A stretch of DNA of 64,000 nt, from the NCBI RefSeq assembly GCF_022179325.1, contig NZ_BPQQ01000010.1:124001-188000 (forward strand). The letters run 5' to 3'. Origin of the DNA: Methylobacterium isbiliense (GTDB lineage Bacteria; Pseudomonadota; Alphaproteobacteria; Rhizobiales; Beijerinckiaceae). Each line of letters opens with the position of its first letter. Position 1 is the first letter of the stretch. The notes beneath the pieces are model-generated. The model had not been told where the DNA came from, searched no databases, and saw only the letters and a list, made by a program, of their open reading frames with translations. Shown here one piece after another: positions 43,899 to 54,263 of the stretch. The position numbers and the translations under genes were made by a program.

Positions 43899-44777
43899 AT
43901 GGTGGTCCCGGCTCCGAGCGCTCTGGTCGAGCTTCTCAAGCCCATCACGTGGTTCGCGCCGATGTGGGCCTTCGCCTGCGGGGTGGTCTCGTCGGGATCG
44001 GGCCTGCAGGGGCGCTGGCCGGTGGTGCTCGCCGGCATCGTGCTCGCCGGCCCCCTCGTCTGTGCCACCAGCCAGGCGGTGAACGACTGGTTCGACCGGC
44101 ACGTCGACGCCATCAACGAGCCGCAGCGGCCGATTCCCTCCGGCCGGATGCCCGGCCGCTGGGGGCTGTACGTGGCGGCGGGCTGGACGCTGCTCTCGCT
44201 CCTCGTCGCCGCCGCCCTCGGCCCCTGGATCCTCGGCGCGGCCCTGTTCGGGCTCCTGCTCGCGTGGCTCTACAGCGCGCCGCCCCTGCGCCTGAAGCGG
44301 AACGGCTGGTGGGGCAACACCGCCGTCGGCCTCTGCTACGAGGGCCTGCCCTGGTTCACGGGCGCCGCCGTGATGGCCGCCGCGGTGCCGGACGGGCGCG
44401 TGCTGATGCTGGCGCTGCTCTACAGCATCGGCGCCCACGGCATCATGACCCTCAACGACTTCAAGTCCGTGGAGGGCGACCGGCGCACCGGTATCCGCTC
44501 CCTGCCGGTCCAGCTCGGCACCGACCGCGCCGCACGCCTCGCCTGCCTCGTCATGGCGCTGCCGCAGGCGGCCGTGGTGGCGCTGCTGCTGGCCTGGGAC
44601 CGCCCCTGGCATGCGGGCGTCGTGGCGGCCCTGCTCGCCGGCCAGAGCGCCCTGATGCGCCGCCTCCTCGCCGATCCGCGCGGGCAGGCCGCGTGGTACA
44701 ACGGCACCGGCACGCTGCTCTACGTGCTCGGCATGCTCGCCGCCGCCTTCGCGCTGCGTCACGGAGGGGCCGCATGA
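43899..44777 (+). CDS. bchG: bacteriochlorophyll synthase (esterification)
   Basis: 292 residues, UbiA-superfamily prenyltransferase with eight or nine membrane segments. The first Asp-rich motif is NDWFDRHVDAINEPQRPIPSG and the second NDFKSVEGDRRTGI. BchG attaches geranylgeranyl diphosphate to bacteriochlorophyllide a. First gene of bchG-pucC-like-bchP-tspO. Confidence 0.95.
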   Translation: MVVPAPSALVELLKPITWFAPMWAFACGVVSSGSGLQGRWPVVLAGIVLAGPLVCATSQAVNDWFDRHVDAINEPQRPIPSGRMPGRWGLYVAAGWTLLSLLVAAALGPWILGAALFGLLLAWLYSAPPLRLKRNGWWGNTAVGLCYEGLPWFTGAAVMAAAVPDGRVLMLALLYSIGAHGIMTLNDFKSVEGDRRTGIRSLPVQLGTDRAARLACLVMALPQAAVVALLLAWDRPWHAGVVAALLAGQSALMRRLLADPRGQAAWYNGTGTLLYVLGMLAAAFALRHGGAA

Positions 44778-46114
44778 GCCCGCAGGCCGCCTTCGGCTGG
44801 GGCACCATCGTGCGCCTGGGCCTCGTTCAGACCGCGCTCGGCGCCATCGTCGTCCTCATCACCTCGACCATCAACCGGGTGATGGTGGTCGAACTGGCGC
44901 TGCCGGCCGCGGTGCCCGGGGCCCTGGTGGCGCTGCATTACGCGGTGCAGTTCGCGCGCCCGCGCTGGGGCTACGGCTCCGACATCGGCGGGCGGCGCAC
45001 GCCCTGGATCATCGGAGGCATGGCGGCGCTGGCGCTGGGGGGCTTCGGCGCCGCCGCCGCCACCGCGCTGATCGCCACGCACCCGGTCGCCGGGTTCGCG
45101 CTGGCGATCCTCGCCTTCCTGGTGGTCGGCATCGGCGTCGGCGCGGCCGGCACCTCGCTCCTCGTCCTGCTCTCCACCGGCGTCGCGCCGCAGCGCCGGG
45201 GGGCCGCGGCCACCATCGTGTGGGTGATGATGATCGCCGGCTTCGTGGTCACGGCGCCGCTCGCCGGGCGCTTCCTCGACCCGTTCTCGGCCGGGCGGCT
45301 GATCGCGGTCTCGGCCGCGGTCTCGGGCCTCGCCTTCCTGGTGGCGCTCGCGGCGGTCTGGGGCGTCGAACCGCCCGCGGCCGCGCGGCCGGCGGAGCGG
45401 CAGGAGGCCCGGCCGCCCTTCGCGCAGGTGCTGGCCGAGGTCTGGGCCGAGCCGGCCTCCCGCCGCTTCACGGTCTTCGTCTTCCTGGCGATGCTCGCCT
45501 ACAGCGCCCAGGAGCTCATCCTCGAGCCCTTCGCGGGCCTCGTCTTCGCGATGACGCCCGGCGCCACCACGGCCCTGGCGGGGGTGCAGAACGGCGGCGT
45601 GCTGGCCGGGATGGTGCTGGTCGCCCTTGTGACGACCCTGGCGCCGGGGCCGCGGCTCGGCTCGCTGCGGCTGTGGACCGTGGCGGGCTGCATCGGGTCG
45701 GCGCTGGCGCTGGCCGGGATCGCGGCCTGCGGCTTGGCGGGTCCGGGAGCGCCGCTGCGCGCGTTCGTCGTCGGGCTCGGCCTGTTCAACGGCATCTTCG
45801 CGGTCTCGGCGATCGGCTCGATGATGGCGCTCGCCGGCTCGGGCAACGCGCCCGGGGGCGAAGGCCGGCACGGCACCCGCATGGGGGTCTGGGGCGCCGC
45901 GCAGGGCGTGGCCTTCGGGTTCGGGGGCTTTCTCGGCGCGGCCTGCGTCGACCTCGCGCGCGTGCTGTTCGGCGCGGTGGTCCCGGCCTACGCGGCGGTC
46001 TTCTGCGCCGAGGCGCTGCTGTTCCTGCTCGCGGCGGCGCTCGCCCTGCGCATCGATGCGCCCGCGCCGCGGCGGGAGGCCCGGATCGGGGACTTTTCCG
46101 TGTCGCACGGATGA
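44774..46114 (+). CDS. PucC/BCH2-family membrane protein
   Basis: 446 residues, about 12 membrane segments, paralogue of the lhaA product. Shared features include the STINRVMVVELALPAA opening and SDIGGRRTPWIIGG. This position between bchG and bchP matches the 'bch2' gene of Rhodobacter. Probable role in pigment delivery or light-harvesting assembly. ATGA overlap with bchG. Confidence 0.88.
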   Translation: MSPQAAFGWGTIVRLGLVQTALGAIVVLITSTINRVMVVELALPAAVPGALVALHYAVQFARPRWGYGSDIGGRRTPWIIGGMAALALGGFGAAAATALIATHPVAGFALAILAFLVVGIGVGAAGTSLLVLLSTGVAPQRRGAAATIVWVMMIAGFVVTAPLAGRFLDPFSAGRLIAVSAAVSGLAFLVALAAVWGVEPPAAARPAERQEARPPFAQVLAEVWAEPASRRFTVFVFLAMLAYSAQELILEPFAGLVFAMTPGATTALAGVQNGGVLAGMVLVALVTTLAPGPRLGSLRLWTVAGCIGSALALAGIAACGLAGPGAPLRAFVVGLGLFNGIFAVSAIGSMMALAGSGNAPGGEGRHGTRMGVWGAAQGVAFGFGGFLGAACVDLARVLFGAVVPAYAAVFCAEALLFLLAAALALRIDAPAPRREARIGDFSVSHG

Positions 46115-46128
46115 GGGGAGGCACGGCC

Positions 46129-47310
46129 ATGACCGACGGCGAGATCTTCGATGTCGTGGTGGTGGGGGGCGGTCCGGCCGGAGCGACCGCCGCGACCGAC
46201 CTCGCCCGGAGCGGGCGGCGCGTGCTCCTCCTCGACCGGGACGGGCGCATCAAGCCCTGCGGCGGCGCGATCCCGCCGCGGCTGATCCGCGACTTCGCGA
46301 TTCCCGACGATCTTCTGGTGGCGCGGATCCGCAGCGCCCGCATGGTGTCGCCGAAGGACCGAGCCGTGGACATGCCGGTGGGGGACGGCTTCGTCGGCAT
46401 GGTCGACCGCGAGGTCTTCGATCCCTGGCTGCGCAACCGCGCGGCGCTGGCGGGGGCGAGCCGACGCACCGGCACCTTCCTGCGCATCAGCCGCCCCGGC
46501 GACGGCCTCGTCACCCTGCATTACCGCCGCAAGTCCGGCGAGGAGGACAGTGCGCGCGCGCGCCTTGTCATCGGGGCGGACGGAGCCAATTCGGCGGTCG
46601 GGCGTCAGGAGATTCCGGGCCATGCCCGGATGCGGCAGGTCTTCGCCTACCACGAGGTGGTCCGCACGCCGCCGGCCGGCGCCTTCGCGCCTGCGCGCTG
46701 CGACGTCTACTACCAGGGCGTCCTCTCCCCCGACTTCTACGCCTGGGTTTTCCCGCACGGCGACACGCTCAGCATCGGCACCGGCAGCGCCCGCAAGGGC
46801 TTCTCGCTGCGCGGCGCGGTCGGCCGTCTGCGCGCCGCCACCGGGCTCGATCTTGGCGAGACCCTGCGCCGGGAGGGCGCGCCGATTCCCCTCAAGCCCC
46901 TGCGCCGCTTCGACAACGGGCGCGACGTCCTTCTCACCGGCGACGCCGCCGGGCTCGTCGCCCCCGCCTCGGGCGAGGGCATCTACTACGCGATGCTGGG
47001 CGGGCGCCTCGCCGCGGAGGCGGCCGACGCCTTCCTGGCCACCGGCGACGCCCGTGCGCTGCGCCAGGTGCGCCGCCGCTTCCTCGCTGCTCACGGGCGC
47101 GTGTTCTGGATCCTGCGCCTGATGCAGACCGTCTGGTACCGCAACGACGCCCTGCGCGAGCGCTTCGTGAGCATCTGCCGCGATCCGGACGTTCAGAGCC
47201 TCACCTGGGACGCCTACATGAACAAAGAGCTGGTGCGCGCCAAACCCGCCGCCCATGCCCGGATCTTCTTCAAGGACCTCGCCCATCTGTTCGGCTGGGT
47301 CTCGCCGTGA
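46129..47310 (+). CDS. bchP: geranylgeranyl reductase
   Basis: 393 residues from the ATG at 46129 behind AGGGGAGG. FAD/NADPH-binding motif VVVVGGGPAGATAATDLA near residue 10, then KPCGGAIPPRLI and the conserved GDAAGLVAPASGEGIYYAM. BchP reduces three double bonds of the geranylgeranyl tail to phytyl. Its stop overlaps tspO. Confidence 0.95.
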   Translation: MTDGEIFDVVVVGGGPAGATAATDLARSGRRVLLLDRDGRIKPCGGAIPPRLIRDFAIPDDLLVARIRSARMVSPKDRAVDMPVGDGFVGMVDREVFDPWLRNRAALAGASRRTGTFLRISRPGDGLVTLHYRRKSGEEDSARARLVIGADGANSAVGRQEIPGHARMRQVFAYHEVVRTPPAGAFAPARCDVYYQGVLSPDFYAWVFPHGDTLSIGTGSARKGFSLRGAVGRLRAATGLDLGETLRREGAPIPLKPLRRFDNGRDVLLTGDAAGLVAPASGEGIYYAMLGGRLAAEAADAFLATGDARALRQVRRRFLAAHGRVFWILRLMQTVWYRNDALRERFVSICRDPDVQSLTWDAYMNKELVRAKPAAHARIFFKDLAHLFGWVSP

Positions 47311-47795
47311 GCGGCGAACTCGGCGGGCGGTGGGGGCCGATCCTCGTCGCGGCCCTGGCGGCCCTGGTGGTGGCCGGCGCGGGCGCGGCGCTGACCACGC
47401 TCGGTCCCTGGTACGCGGGGTTGCGGGTGCCGGCCTGGAAGCCGCCGGACTGGGCCTTCGGGCCGGTCTGGACGATCATCTTCACGCTGACCGCCATCGC
47501 CGGCGTCATGGCCTGGAACGCCGCGCCGGCGGGGCCGGAGCGGAGCTGGCTCCTCGTGGCCTTCGGGGTGAACGGCCTCCTCAACATCGCCTGGAGCGGC
47601 CTGTTCTTCCGCCTGCAGCGGCCGGATTGGGCGCTCATCGAGGTGGTGCTGCTATGGCTCTCGGTGGCGGTGCTGATGGTGGCGGTGGGGCGCCATTCCG
47701 GCACCGGAGCGCTGCTCCTCGTGCCCTACCTCGCCTGGGTCGGGCTGGCGGCCGTCCTCAACTGGTCGATCGTGCGCCTCAACGGTCCGTTCTGA
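47307..47795 (+). CDS. tspO: TspO/MBR tryptophan-rich sensory protein
   Basis: 162 residues from a GTG overlapping the bchP stop by four bases. Five membrane segments with the family's Trp/Pro blocks: WYAGLRVPAWKPPDWAFGPVWT and NIAWSGLFFRLQRPDWALIE. TspO binds porphyrins and in Rhodobacter (crtK) tunes photosynthesis-gene expression in response to oxygen. Its coupling to bchP places it under the bchG promoter. Confidence 0.92.
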   Translation: MSGELGGRWGPILVAALAALVVAGAGAALTTLGPWYAGLRVPAWKPPDWAFGPVWTIIFTLTAIAGVMAWNAAPAGPERSWLLVAFGVNGLLNIAWSGLFFRLQRPDWALIEVVLLWLSVAVLMVAVGRHSGTGALLLVPYLAWVGLAAVLNWSIVRLNGPF

Positions 47796-47967
47796 TCCGG
47801 ACTCCTTCGCGCCGGCGCGGTGCGACAAATCGTGCCGTGAACCTTCGGGCGTGAACCGAGAGGCAGGCCGCCTCGTTGCAGCAGCATCGCGTGAGTTGCG
47901 TTTCGAACTCTGCGTCAGCGGAGGATCACAACCGGGTTCCACGAGCCCGGGCGGGAGGGCGTCGCGC

Positions 47968-48261
47968 GTGTCGGAGCTGTTCGCGAATGGCCGCATCATC
48001 GATGCGGTGCTGGTGCTGGTGGCCGCCGAGGCGGTCCTCATCCTGGCGTGGCGCCGCCGCGGCGGGCCAGGTGCGGGCCCGCTGCTCGTCACTCTCGCCT
48101 CCGGCGCCTTTCTGATGCTGGCCCTGCGCGCGGCGCTCGCCGGGGCCGCCTGGTTCTGGCTGGCGCTCGCGCTCCTGGGCGCCCTGGCCGCCCACCTCGC
48201 CGACCTCTGGCTGCGGCTGCGCCCGCACGCCGCCCTTCCCCACGGACGACCCGCTCCCTGA
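47968..48261 (+). CDS. small membrane protein, unknown
   Basis: 97 residues from the GTG at 47968 (VSELFANGRIIDAVLVLVAAE); an in-frame upstream ATG at 47851 would add an unlikely hydrophilic leader. Three hydrophobic segments: ILAWRR-flanked helix 1, LLVTLASGAFLMLALRAALAG and WFWLALALLGALAAHLADLWLR. No named family recognised. It is 39 bases ahead of the tri-haem cytochrome c on the same strand. Confidence 0.6.
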   Translation: MSELFANGRIIDAVLVLVAAEAVLILAWRRRGGPGAGPLLVTLASGAFLMLALRAALAGAAWFWLALALLGALAAHLADLWLRLRPHAALPHGRPAP

Positions 48262-48300
48262 ACGACCCCGCGCCCGCCGCGGCAACCGGAGGATGGTAGC

Positions 48301-49842
48301 ATGCGTGGCATCTCGGCCCTGGTTCTCGGCTCCCTGGCGCTGGCGGCCCCGGCCGTGGCCCAGCCGCAGGCCGCCGGGCAGGACCTGATCCGCAAGGGCG
48401 AGGCCCTCGTCACGGCGGGCGATTGCGTCGCCTGCCACACCGCGCCGGGCGGCAAGCCCTTCGCGGGCGGGCTCTACATCAACTTTCCGGGCGGCATCGG
48501 CCGGCTCGCTACCCCGAACATCACGCCGGACAAGGAGACGGGCATCGGCACCTGGAGCGACGCCGAGTTCCGCCGCGCCATGCACGAGGGCATCACCAAG
48601 GACGGCAGCTACCTCTACCCCGCCTTCCCGTTCCCCTGGTACACCAAGGTCTCCGACGAGGACGTGGCGGCGATCAAGGCCTACCTGTTCTCGCTCGCGC
48701 CCGTGAGCGCGCCGCGCAAGCCCGCCGAGATCGCCTTTCCGTTCAGCATCCGCGACGGGCTGCTCGCGTGGCGGCTCGCCTTCTTCACCCCCGGGCGGTT
48801 CCAGCCCGACCCGCAGGCGAGCGCGCAGGTCAACCGCGGCGCCTACCTGGTGGAGGGCCTGGGCCATTGCGGCGCCTGCCACAACGGCAGCAAGTTGGTC
48901 GGCGCCTCGCAGTGGAGCGGCTATCTCGAAGGCGGCTCGATCGACGGCTGGTACGCGCCGAACCTGTCGGGCGACGACCGGGAGGGGCTGGGCGGCTGGA
49001 GCGAGGATCAGCTCTTCACCTACCTCAAGACCGGCGCCGCCCCCGGTCGCGCGGGCGTCGTCGCCGGGCCGATGCGGCAGGTGATCGAGGAGAGCCTGAG
49101 CAAGCTCTCCGACGAGGATGTGCGCGCCATCGCGGTCTACCTCAAGACCCTGCCGGCCAAGCCCACCTACACGCCGCAGCAGCCCTCGGCCTTCGCGCAG
49201 CCCGCGACCGCGCCGGGCGCGGACGTCTACGTCAGCCACTGCGTCTCCTGCCACCGCCAGGACGGCAAGGGCGTCCCCGGGGCGATCCCGGCCCTCGCCG
49301 GCAACGGCGCCGTCCTGGCCAAGGGGCCGGAGACGGTCATCCGCGTCGTGCTCGGCGGCCTCTCGGCCAAGGGCGACTATGCGCCGATGCCGGCGGTCGG
49401 CGCCGGCATGAGCGACGCCGACGTGGCGGCCGTGACGAACTACGTGCGCCAGACCTTCGGCAACGAGGCGCCGCCCACCGCCGATGCCGGGCAGGTGGCG
49501 GCCCTGCGCGGCGACACCCGGACCATGCTGTCGGGAACGGCCGCGTGCGAGACCGTGACGGATCCGGGGCTCGCCAAAGCCCTGGAGGAGGTCGGGGCGG
49601 ACGCGCAGCTCAAGGGCGTCAAGGCCGAAGACATGCTGCCGCGGGTGAGCGCGCTCCTGCCCGCCCTCAAGGCCGCCGCGCCCAAGGCCGCCCAGGCCGA
49701 CCTCGTGAACGGGCTCACGGCGAGCTTCTGCCGCACCGCCGATCGGGCGGCGGTCGGCCTCGCCTGGCCGGTGGCGATCGGCAACTTCGCGAGCCTCGTC
49801 TACGGGCAGCTGCGCCACCCGAACCGCGCCGCCAAGGAGTGA
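48301..49842 (+). CDS. tri-haem cytochrome c, alcohol dehydrogenase subunit-like
   Basis: 513 residues with a signal peptide (cleavage near AVAQ, residue 21) and three CxxCH motifs: Cys42-His46, Cys190-His194 and Cys314-His318. The layout resembles the cytochrome subunits that serve membrane PQQ or flavin dehydrogenases. About 130 residues after the third haem domain carry no further haem motif. No dehydrogenase gene is adjacent, so its electron donor is unknown. Confidence 0.85.
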   Translation: MRGISALVLGSLALAAPAVAQPQAAGQDLIRKGEALVTAGDCVACHTAPGGKPFAGGLYINFPGGIGRLATPNITPDKETGIGTWSDAEFRRAMHEGITKDGSYLYPAFPFPWYTKVSDEDVAAIKAYLFSLAPVSAPRKPAEIAFPFSIRDGLLAWRLAFFTPGRFQPDPQASAQVNRGAYLVEGLGHCGACHNGSKLVGASQWSGYLEGGSIDGWYAPNLSGDDREGLGGWSEDQLFTYLKTGAAPGRAGVVAGPMRQVIEESLSKLSDEDVRAIAVYLKTLPAKPTYTPQQPSAFAQPATAPGADVYVSHCVSCHRQDGKGVPGAIPALAGNGAVLAKGPETVIRVVLGGLSAKGDYAPMPAVGAGMSDADVAAVTNYVRQTFGNEAPPTADAGQVAALRGDTRTMLSGTAACETVTDPGLAKALEEVGADAQLKGVKAEDMLPRVSALLPALKAAAPKAAQADLVNGLTASFCRTADRAAVGLAWPVAIGNFASLVYGQLRHPNRAAKE

Positions 49843-49851
49843 GCCGAGCGC

Positions 49852-49874
49852 GCCGGGCCGGCCGCCGGCCCGGC
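49852..49874. terminator. GC stem-loop after the cytochrome c gene
   Basis: A 10-base perfect stem (49852-49861 with 49865-49874) with a three-base loop starts 10 bases after the cytochrome stop. No T-tract follows, so the terminator call is tentative. Confidence 0.4.
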
Positions 49875-49936
49875 CGGGCCGGCCCCGGGGGCGCCCGATG
49901 GTTGCGGCCGGACGCGGCGCCCGCCATACCGCCGCG

Positions 49937-50431
49937 ATGGCTCCGCCCGCCTTCCGGATCGCGCCCGTGCGCGACGCCGCCGACCTCGACGCCACGGTAG
50001 CGCTGTTTCGCGCCTACGCGGCCGCGCTCCCCATCGACCTCGCCTATCAGGGCTTCGAGGCGGAACTGGCCGCCCTACCCGGTCCCTATGCGGCCCCGAC
50101 CGGGGAATTGCTGCTCGCCCGCAACGACTCGGGCGCGGCCGTGGGCTGCGTCGGCCTGCGCCGGCTTGGCCCCTCCGAGGTGTGCGAGATGAAGCGCCTG
50201 TACGCCGATCCCGCCGCGCGCGGGGCCGGGCTCGGCGAGGCCCTGGTGGCCGCGATCATCGCGGCGGCCGAGCGCCTCGGCTACCGCGAGATGCGGCTCG
50301 ACACCCTGCCCTCGATGGCCGGGGCGCTGGCGCTCTACCGCCGCGCGGGCTTCGCGCCGACCGCGCCCTATTACGACACGCCGGTCGCCGGCACCCTCTT
50401 CCTGCGCCGCGACCTCGCGCCCGGCTCCTGA
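49937..50431 (+). CDS. GNAT-family N-acetyltransferase
   Basis: 164 residues from the ATG at 49937. The acetyl-CoA pyrophosphate loop appears as LYADPAARGAGLGEALVAA, followed by MRLDTLPSMAGALALYRRAGF. Substrate unknown. The weak ribosome site leaves the start open (an in-frame ATG lies at 49898). Converges on the broken LysR gene. Confidence 0.85.
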   Translation: MAPPAFRIAPVRDAADLDATVALFRAYAAALPIDLAYQGFEAELAALPGPYAAPTGELLLARNDSGAAVGCVGLRRLGPSEVCEMKRLYADPAARGAGLGEALVAAIIAAAERLGYREMRLDTLPSMAGALALYRRAGFAPTAPYYDTPVAGTLFLRRDLAPGS

Positions 50432-50443
50432 CGCGGCCGGCGC

Positions 50444-51350
50444 TCACAGGGCCGCAATGGATTCGGACAGGCTCGGCGCGATCGCCCGCGCCTCCGCCAG
50501 GAACGCCGCCACTAGCGGGGTCGTCGGGTCGCGCTCCGGCACCACGAGGCCGATCGTGTGCCCGACCTTCGGCTCGGTGATCGGCACCGCCCGCACCCGC
50601 TCGGTGAGCCGGAAGGTCTCGGCCAGGGCCGCCGGCAGGATGCTCGCCCATTTGGCCGTGCGCACATGCGTGACGAGCGCGATCATCGAGTTCGATTCGA
50701 GGATCGGCGCCGGCTCGGCTCCGGCCGCCTGCAGGTGGCGGTCGATGATGCGCCGGTTCTGCATGTCGGGGGTGAGCAGGCAGAGCGGGATGCGCCCCAC
50801 CTCCGCCCAGGTGACGCGGTCGCGCGCCGTAGATGCCGTCCGCGGCGGTGAGCAGCCGGTACTGCTCGCGGTAGAGGGCGAGCGTGGTGACGCAGCCCAG
50901 CGGCTCGCCTTCGAGAGAGGTGAGGCCCGCGTCGAGTTCGAGGTTCGCGATCTGGCGCACGATCTCGTGCGAGGTCGCCGATTGCACGCTGAACAGGACC
51001 GCCGGGTGGCGCGCCCGGAACGGCGTGGTCAGGGCGGCCACCATCGGGGTCGCGGTCGGCACCGCCGCCATGCGCAGCGTCCCCGACAGGCCGCGGCGCA
51101 GGGTCGCCACCTCCTGGCGCATCGCCCGGGTGTCGCCGACGATCCGGCGTGCCCAGTCCAGCACCCGCTCCCCCTCGGGCGTGAAGCCCTGGAACCGCGA
51201 GCCGCGCTGCACCAGCATCACACCGAGACGCTCCTCCACGTGCTTCACGCCGGCCGAGAGCGTCTGCTGGGAGACGCCGCAGGCCTGGGCGGCGCGCCCG
51301 AAATGCTGCTCGCGGGCGAGCGCCAGGATGAATTCGAGACGGTCGATCAT
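50444..51350 (-). pseudogene. LysR-family regulator interrupted by a frameshift
   Basis: The N-terminal part from the ATG at 51350 has an intact winged helix (MIDRLEFILALAREQHFGRAAQ, VSQQTLSAGVKHVEERLGV) and the first half of the effector domain. Around 50821-50828 the frame is lost within a GC-dinucleotide run; the remaining effector domain (GRIPLCLLTPDMQNRRIID to the stop at 50444) continues in another frame. Restoring two bases (GC) would join ARDRVTWAEVGRIPL. Either a real mutation or a sequencing indel. If intact, a regulator of OxyR/CynR type. Confidence 0.75.
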
Positions 51351-51637
51351 GCGGGCCGCCACCCTGCCCGAGCGGCGGGGCGGCGCCAATCCTCGATCCG
51401 ATCCCCTCCCCAGGACGCGGCCGATCGGCCCGGGAATCGTACGAAGGTCCGGGCCACGCTGGCGTTCCGCGGCCACGGATGCGACGCCAGCGCCGTTGCA
51501 CTCGTCCCGGCATTGTGGTGTGAGACGCCCACCGAGAGGTCGACGGGAGGGCGACCGGCCCGTCGCGGCTGCCCCGCACCCGCCTCGCGGGACGGGCGGC
51601 TCGGTTCGGCTGCAGCAACGGGAGCATCGAGGGCGAT

Positions 51638-52501
51638 ATGGGGATGGCGTGGGCGCAGGGTCGGCGGTTCGGCCGATCGTTCGTGAGGGGCGCCGCGGTC
51701 GCAGCGACTCTCCTGACCGGAGGCGCCGCGCTCGCGGCCGAGGCCGGGAAACCCGTGCCGTGGCAGATGGACCTGCAGACGCCCGTCACCGAGGTGGCGA
51801 CGGAGATCTACAACTTCCATCACCTGCTCAACGTCATCATGCTGGCCATCGTGCTGCTGGTGCTGGCGCTGCTGCTGATCGTCATCTTCCGCTTCAACGA
51901 GCGGGCGCAGCCCAACCCGTCGCGCACCACGCACAACACGATGCTGGAGGTGGCCTGGACGATCGTTCCGGTGCTGATCCTGGTGGCGATCGCGATCCCG
52001 TCCTTCCGGGTGCTGCGCACGCAGCTCTCCGACCCGAAGGCCGACCTGATGGTCAAGGTGATCGGCCACGCGTGGTACTGGTCCTACGAGTACCCGCAGG
52101 AGGTCGGCGGCTTCAAGTTCGACGCCAACCTGCTGGAGGGCGAGGACCAGGTGAAGTCGGGCCAGCCGAAGCTGCTCGCCACCGACAACGAGATGGTCGT
52201 GCCGGTGAACAAGATCGTGAAGATCCAGGTCACCGCCGCCGACGTGATGCATTCCTGGGCGCTGCCGTCCTTCGGCTTCAAGATCGACGCGATCCCGGGC
52301 CGCCTGAACCAGTTCTGGTTCAAGGCCGACCGCGAGGGCACGTATCACGGCCAGTGCTCGGAGCTGTGCGGCCAGCGCCACGCCTACATGCCCATCACCG
52401 TCAAGGTGGTGAGCGACGCGGCGTTCCAGGCCTGGACCGCCGAGGCCAAGACCAAGTTCGCCCGGGTCGAGGGCGCCGGCAAGTTCGCGGACGCGCGCTG
52501 A
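51638..52501 (+). CDS. coxB: cytochrome c oxidase subunit II
   Basis: 287 residues: signal peptide (residues 1-34), two membrane helices, then a cupredoxin domain. The CuA ligands are Cys240, Cys244, His248 and Met251 in HGQCSELCGQRHAYM. The acidic/aromatic patch is GHAWYWSYEYP. First gene of the aa3 operon. A weak possible promoter (TTGCAC at 51496, 17 bases, TGTGAG at 51519) lies upstream. Confidence 0.96.
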   Translation: MGMAWAQGRRFGRSFVRGAAVAATLLTGGAALAAEAGKPVPWQMDLQTPVTEVATEIYNFHHLLNVIMLAIVLLVLALLLIVIFRFNERAQPNPSRTTHNTMLEVAWTIVPVLILVAIAIPSFRVLRTQLSDPKADLMVKVIGHAWYWSYEYPQEVGGFKFDANLLEGEDQVKSGQPKLLATDNEMVVPVNKIVKIQVTAADVMHSWALPSFGFKIDAIPGRLNQFWFKADREGTYHGQCSELCGQRHAYMPITVKVVSDAAFQAWTAEAKTKFARVEGAGKFADAR

Positions 52502-52545
52502 CGGCGACCCCGGGCACGACGAGAGAATCCTGCGAGAGGCTCTGA

Positions 52546-54177
<1,632 letters not shown>

Positions 54178-54190
54178 CCGACATTCGCGC

Positions 54191-54213
54191 AGGGCCGCCG
54201 CCGAGGCGGCCCT
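54191..54213 (+). terminator. stem-loop between ctaD and ctaB
   Basis: A 9-base perfect stem (54191-54199 with 54205-54213), five-base loop, followed only by a mixed CT stretch. It could attenuate or protect the abundant coxB-ctaD message while letting some transcription continue into ctaB. Confidence 0.45.
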
Positions 54214-54263
54214 CGCTCTTCCCCCGAGTTCCGCACGGTCGGAACTCCGGCGAAGAGCGGCCC

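Noticed and set aside
50256-51476. A single long LysR-like protein read without a break
   Set aside because: After the DNA-binding and first effector segment the frame turns into Arg/Gly/Ala-rich nonsense, while the true effector sequence resumes in another frame.
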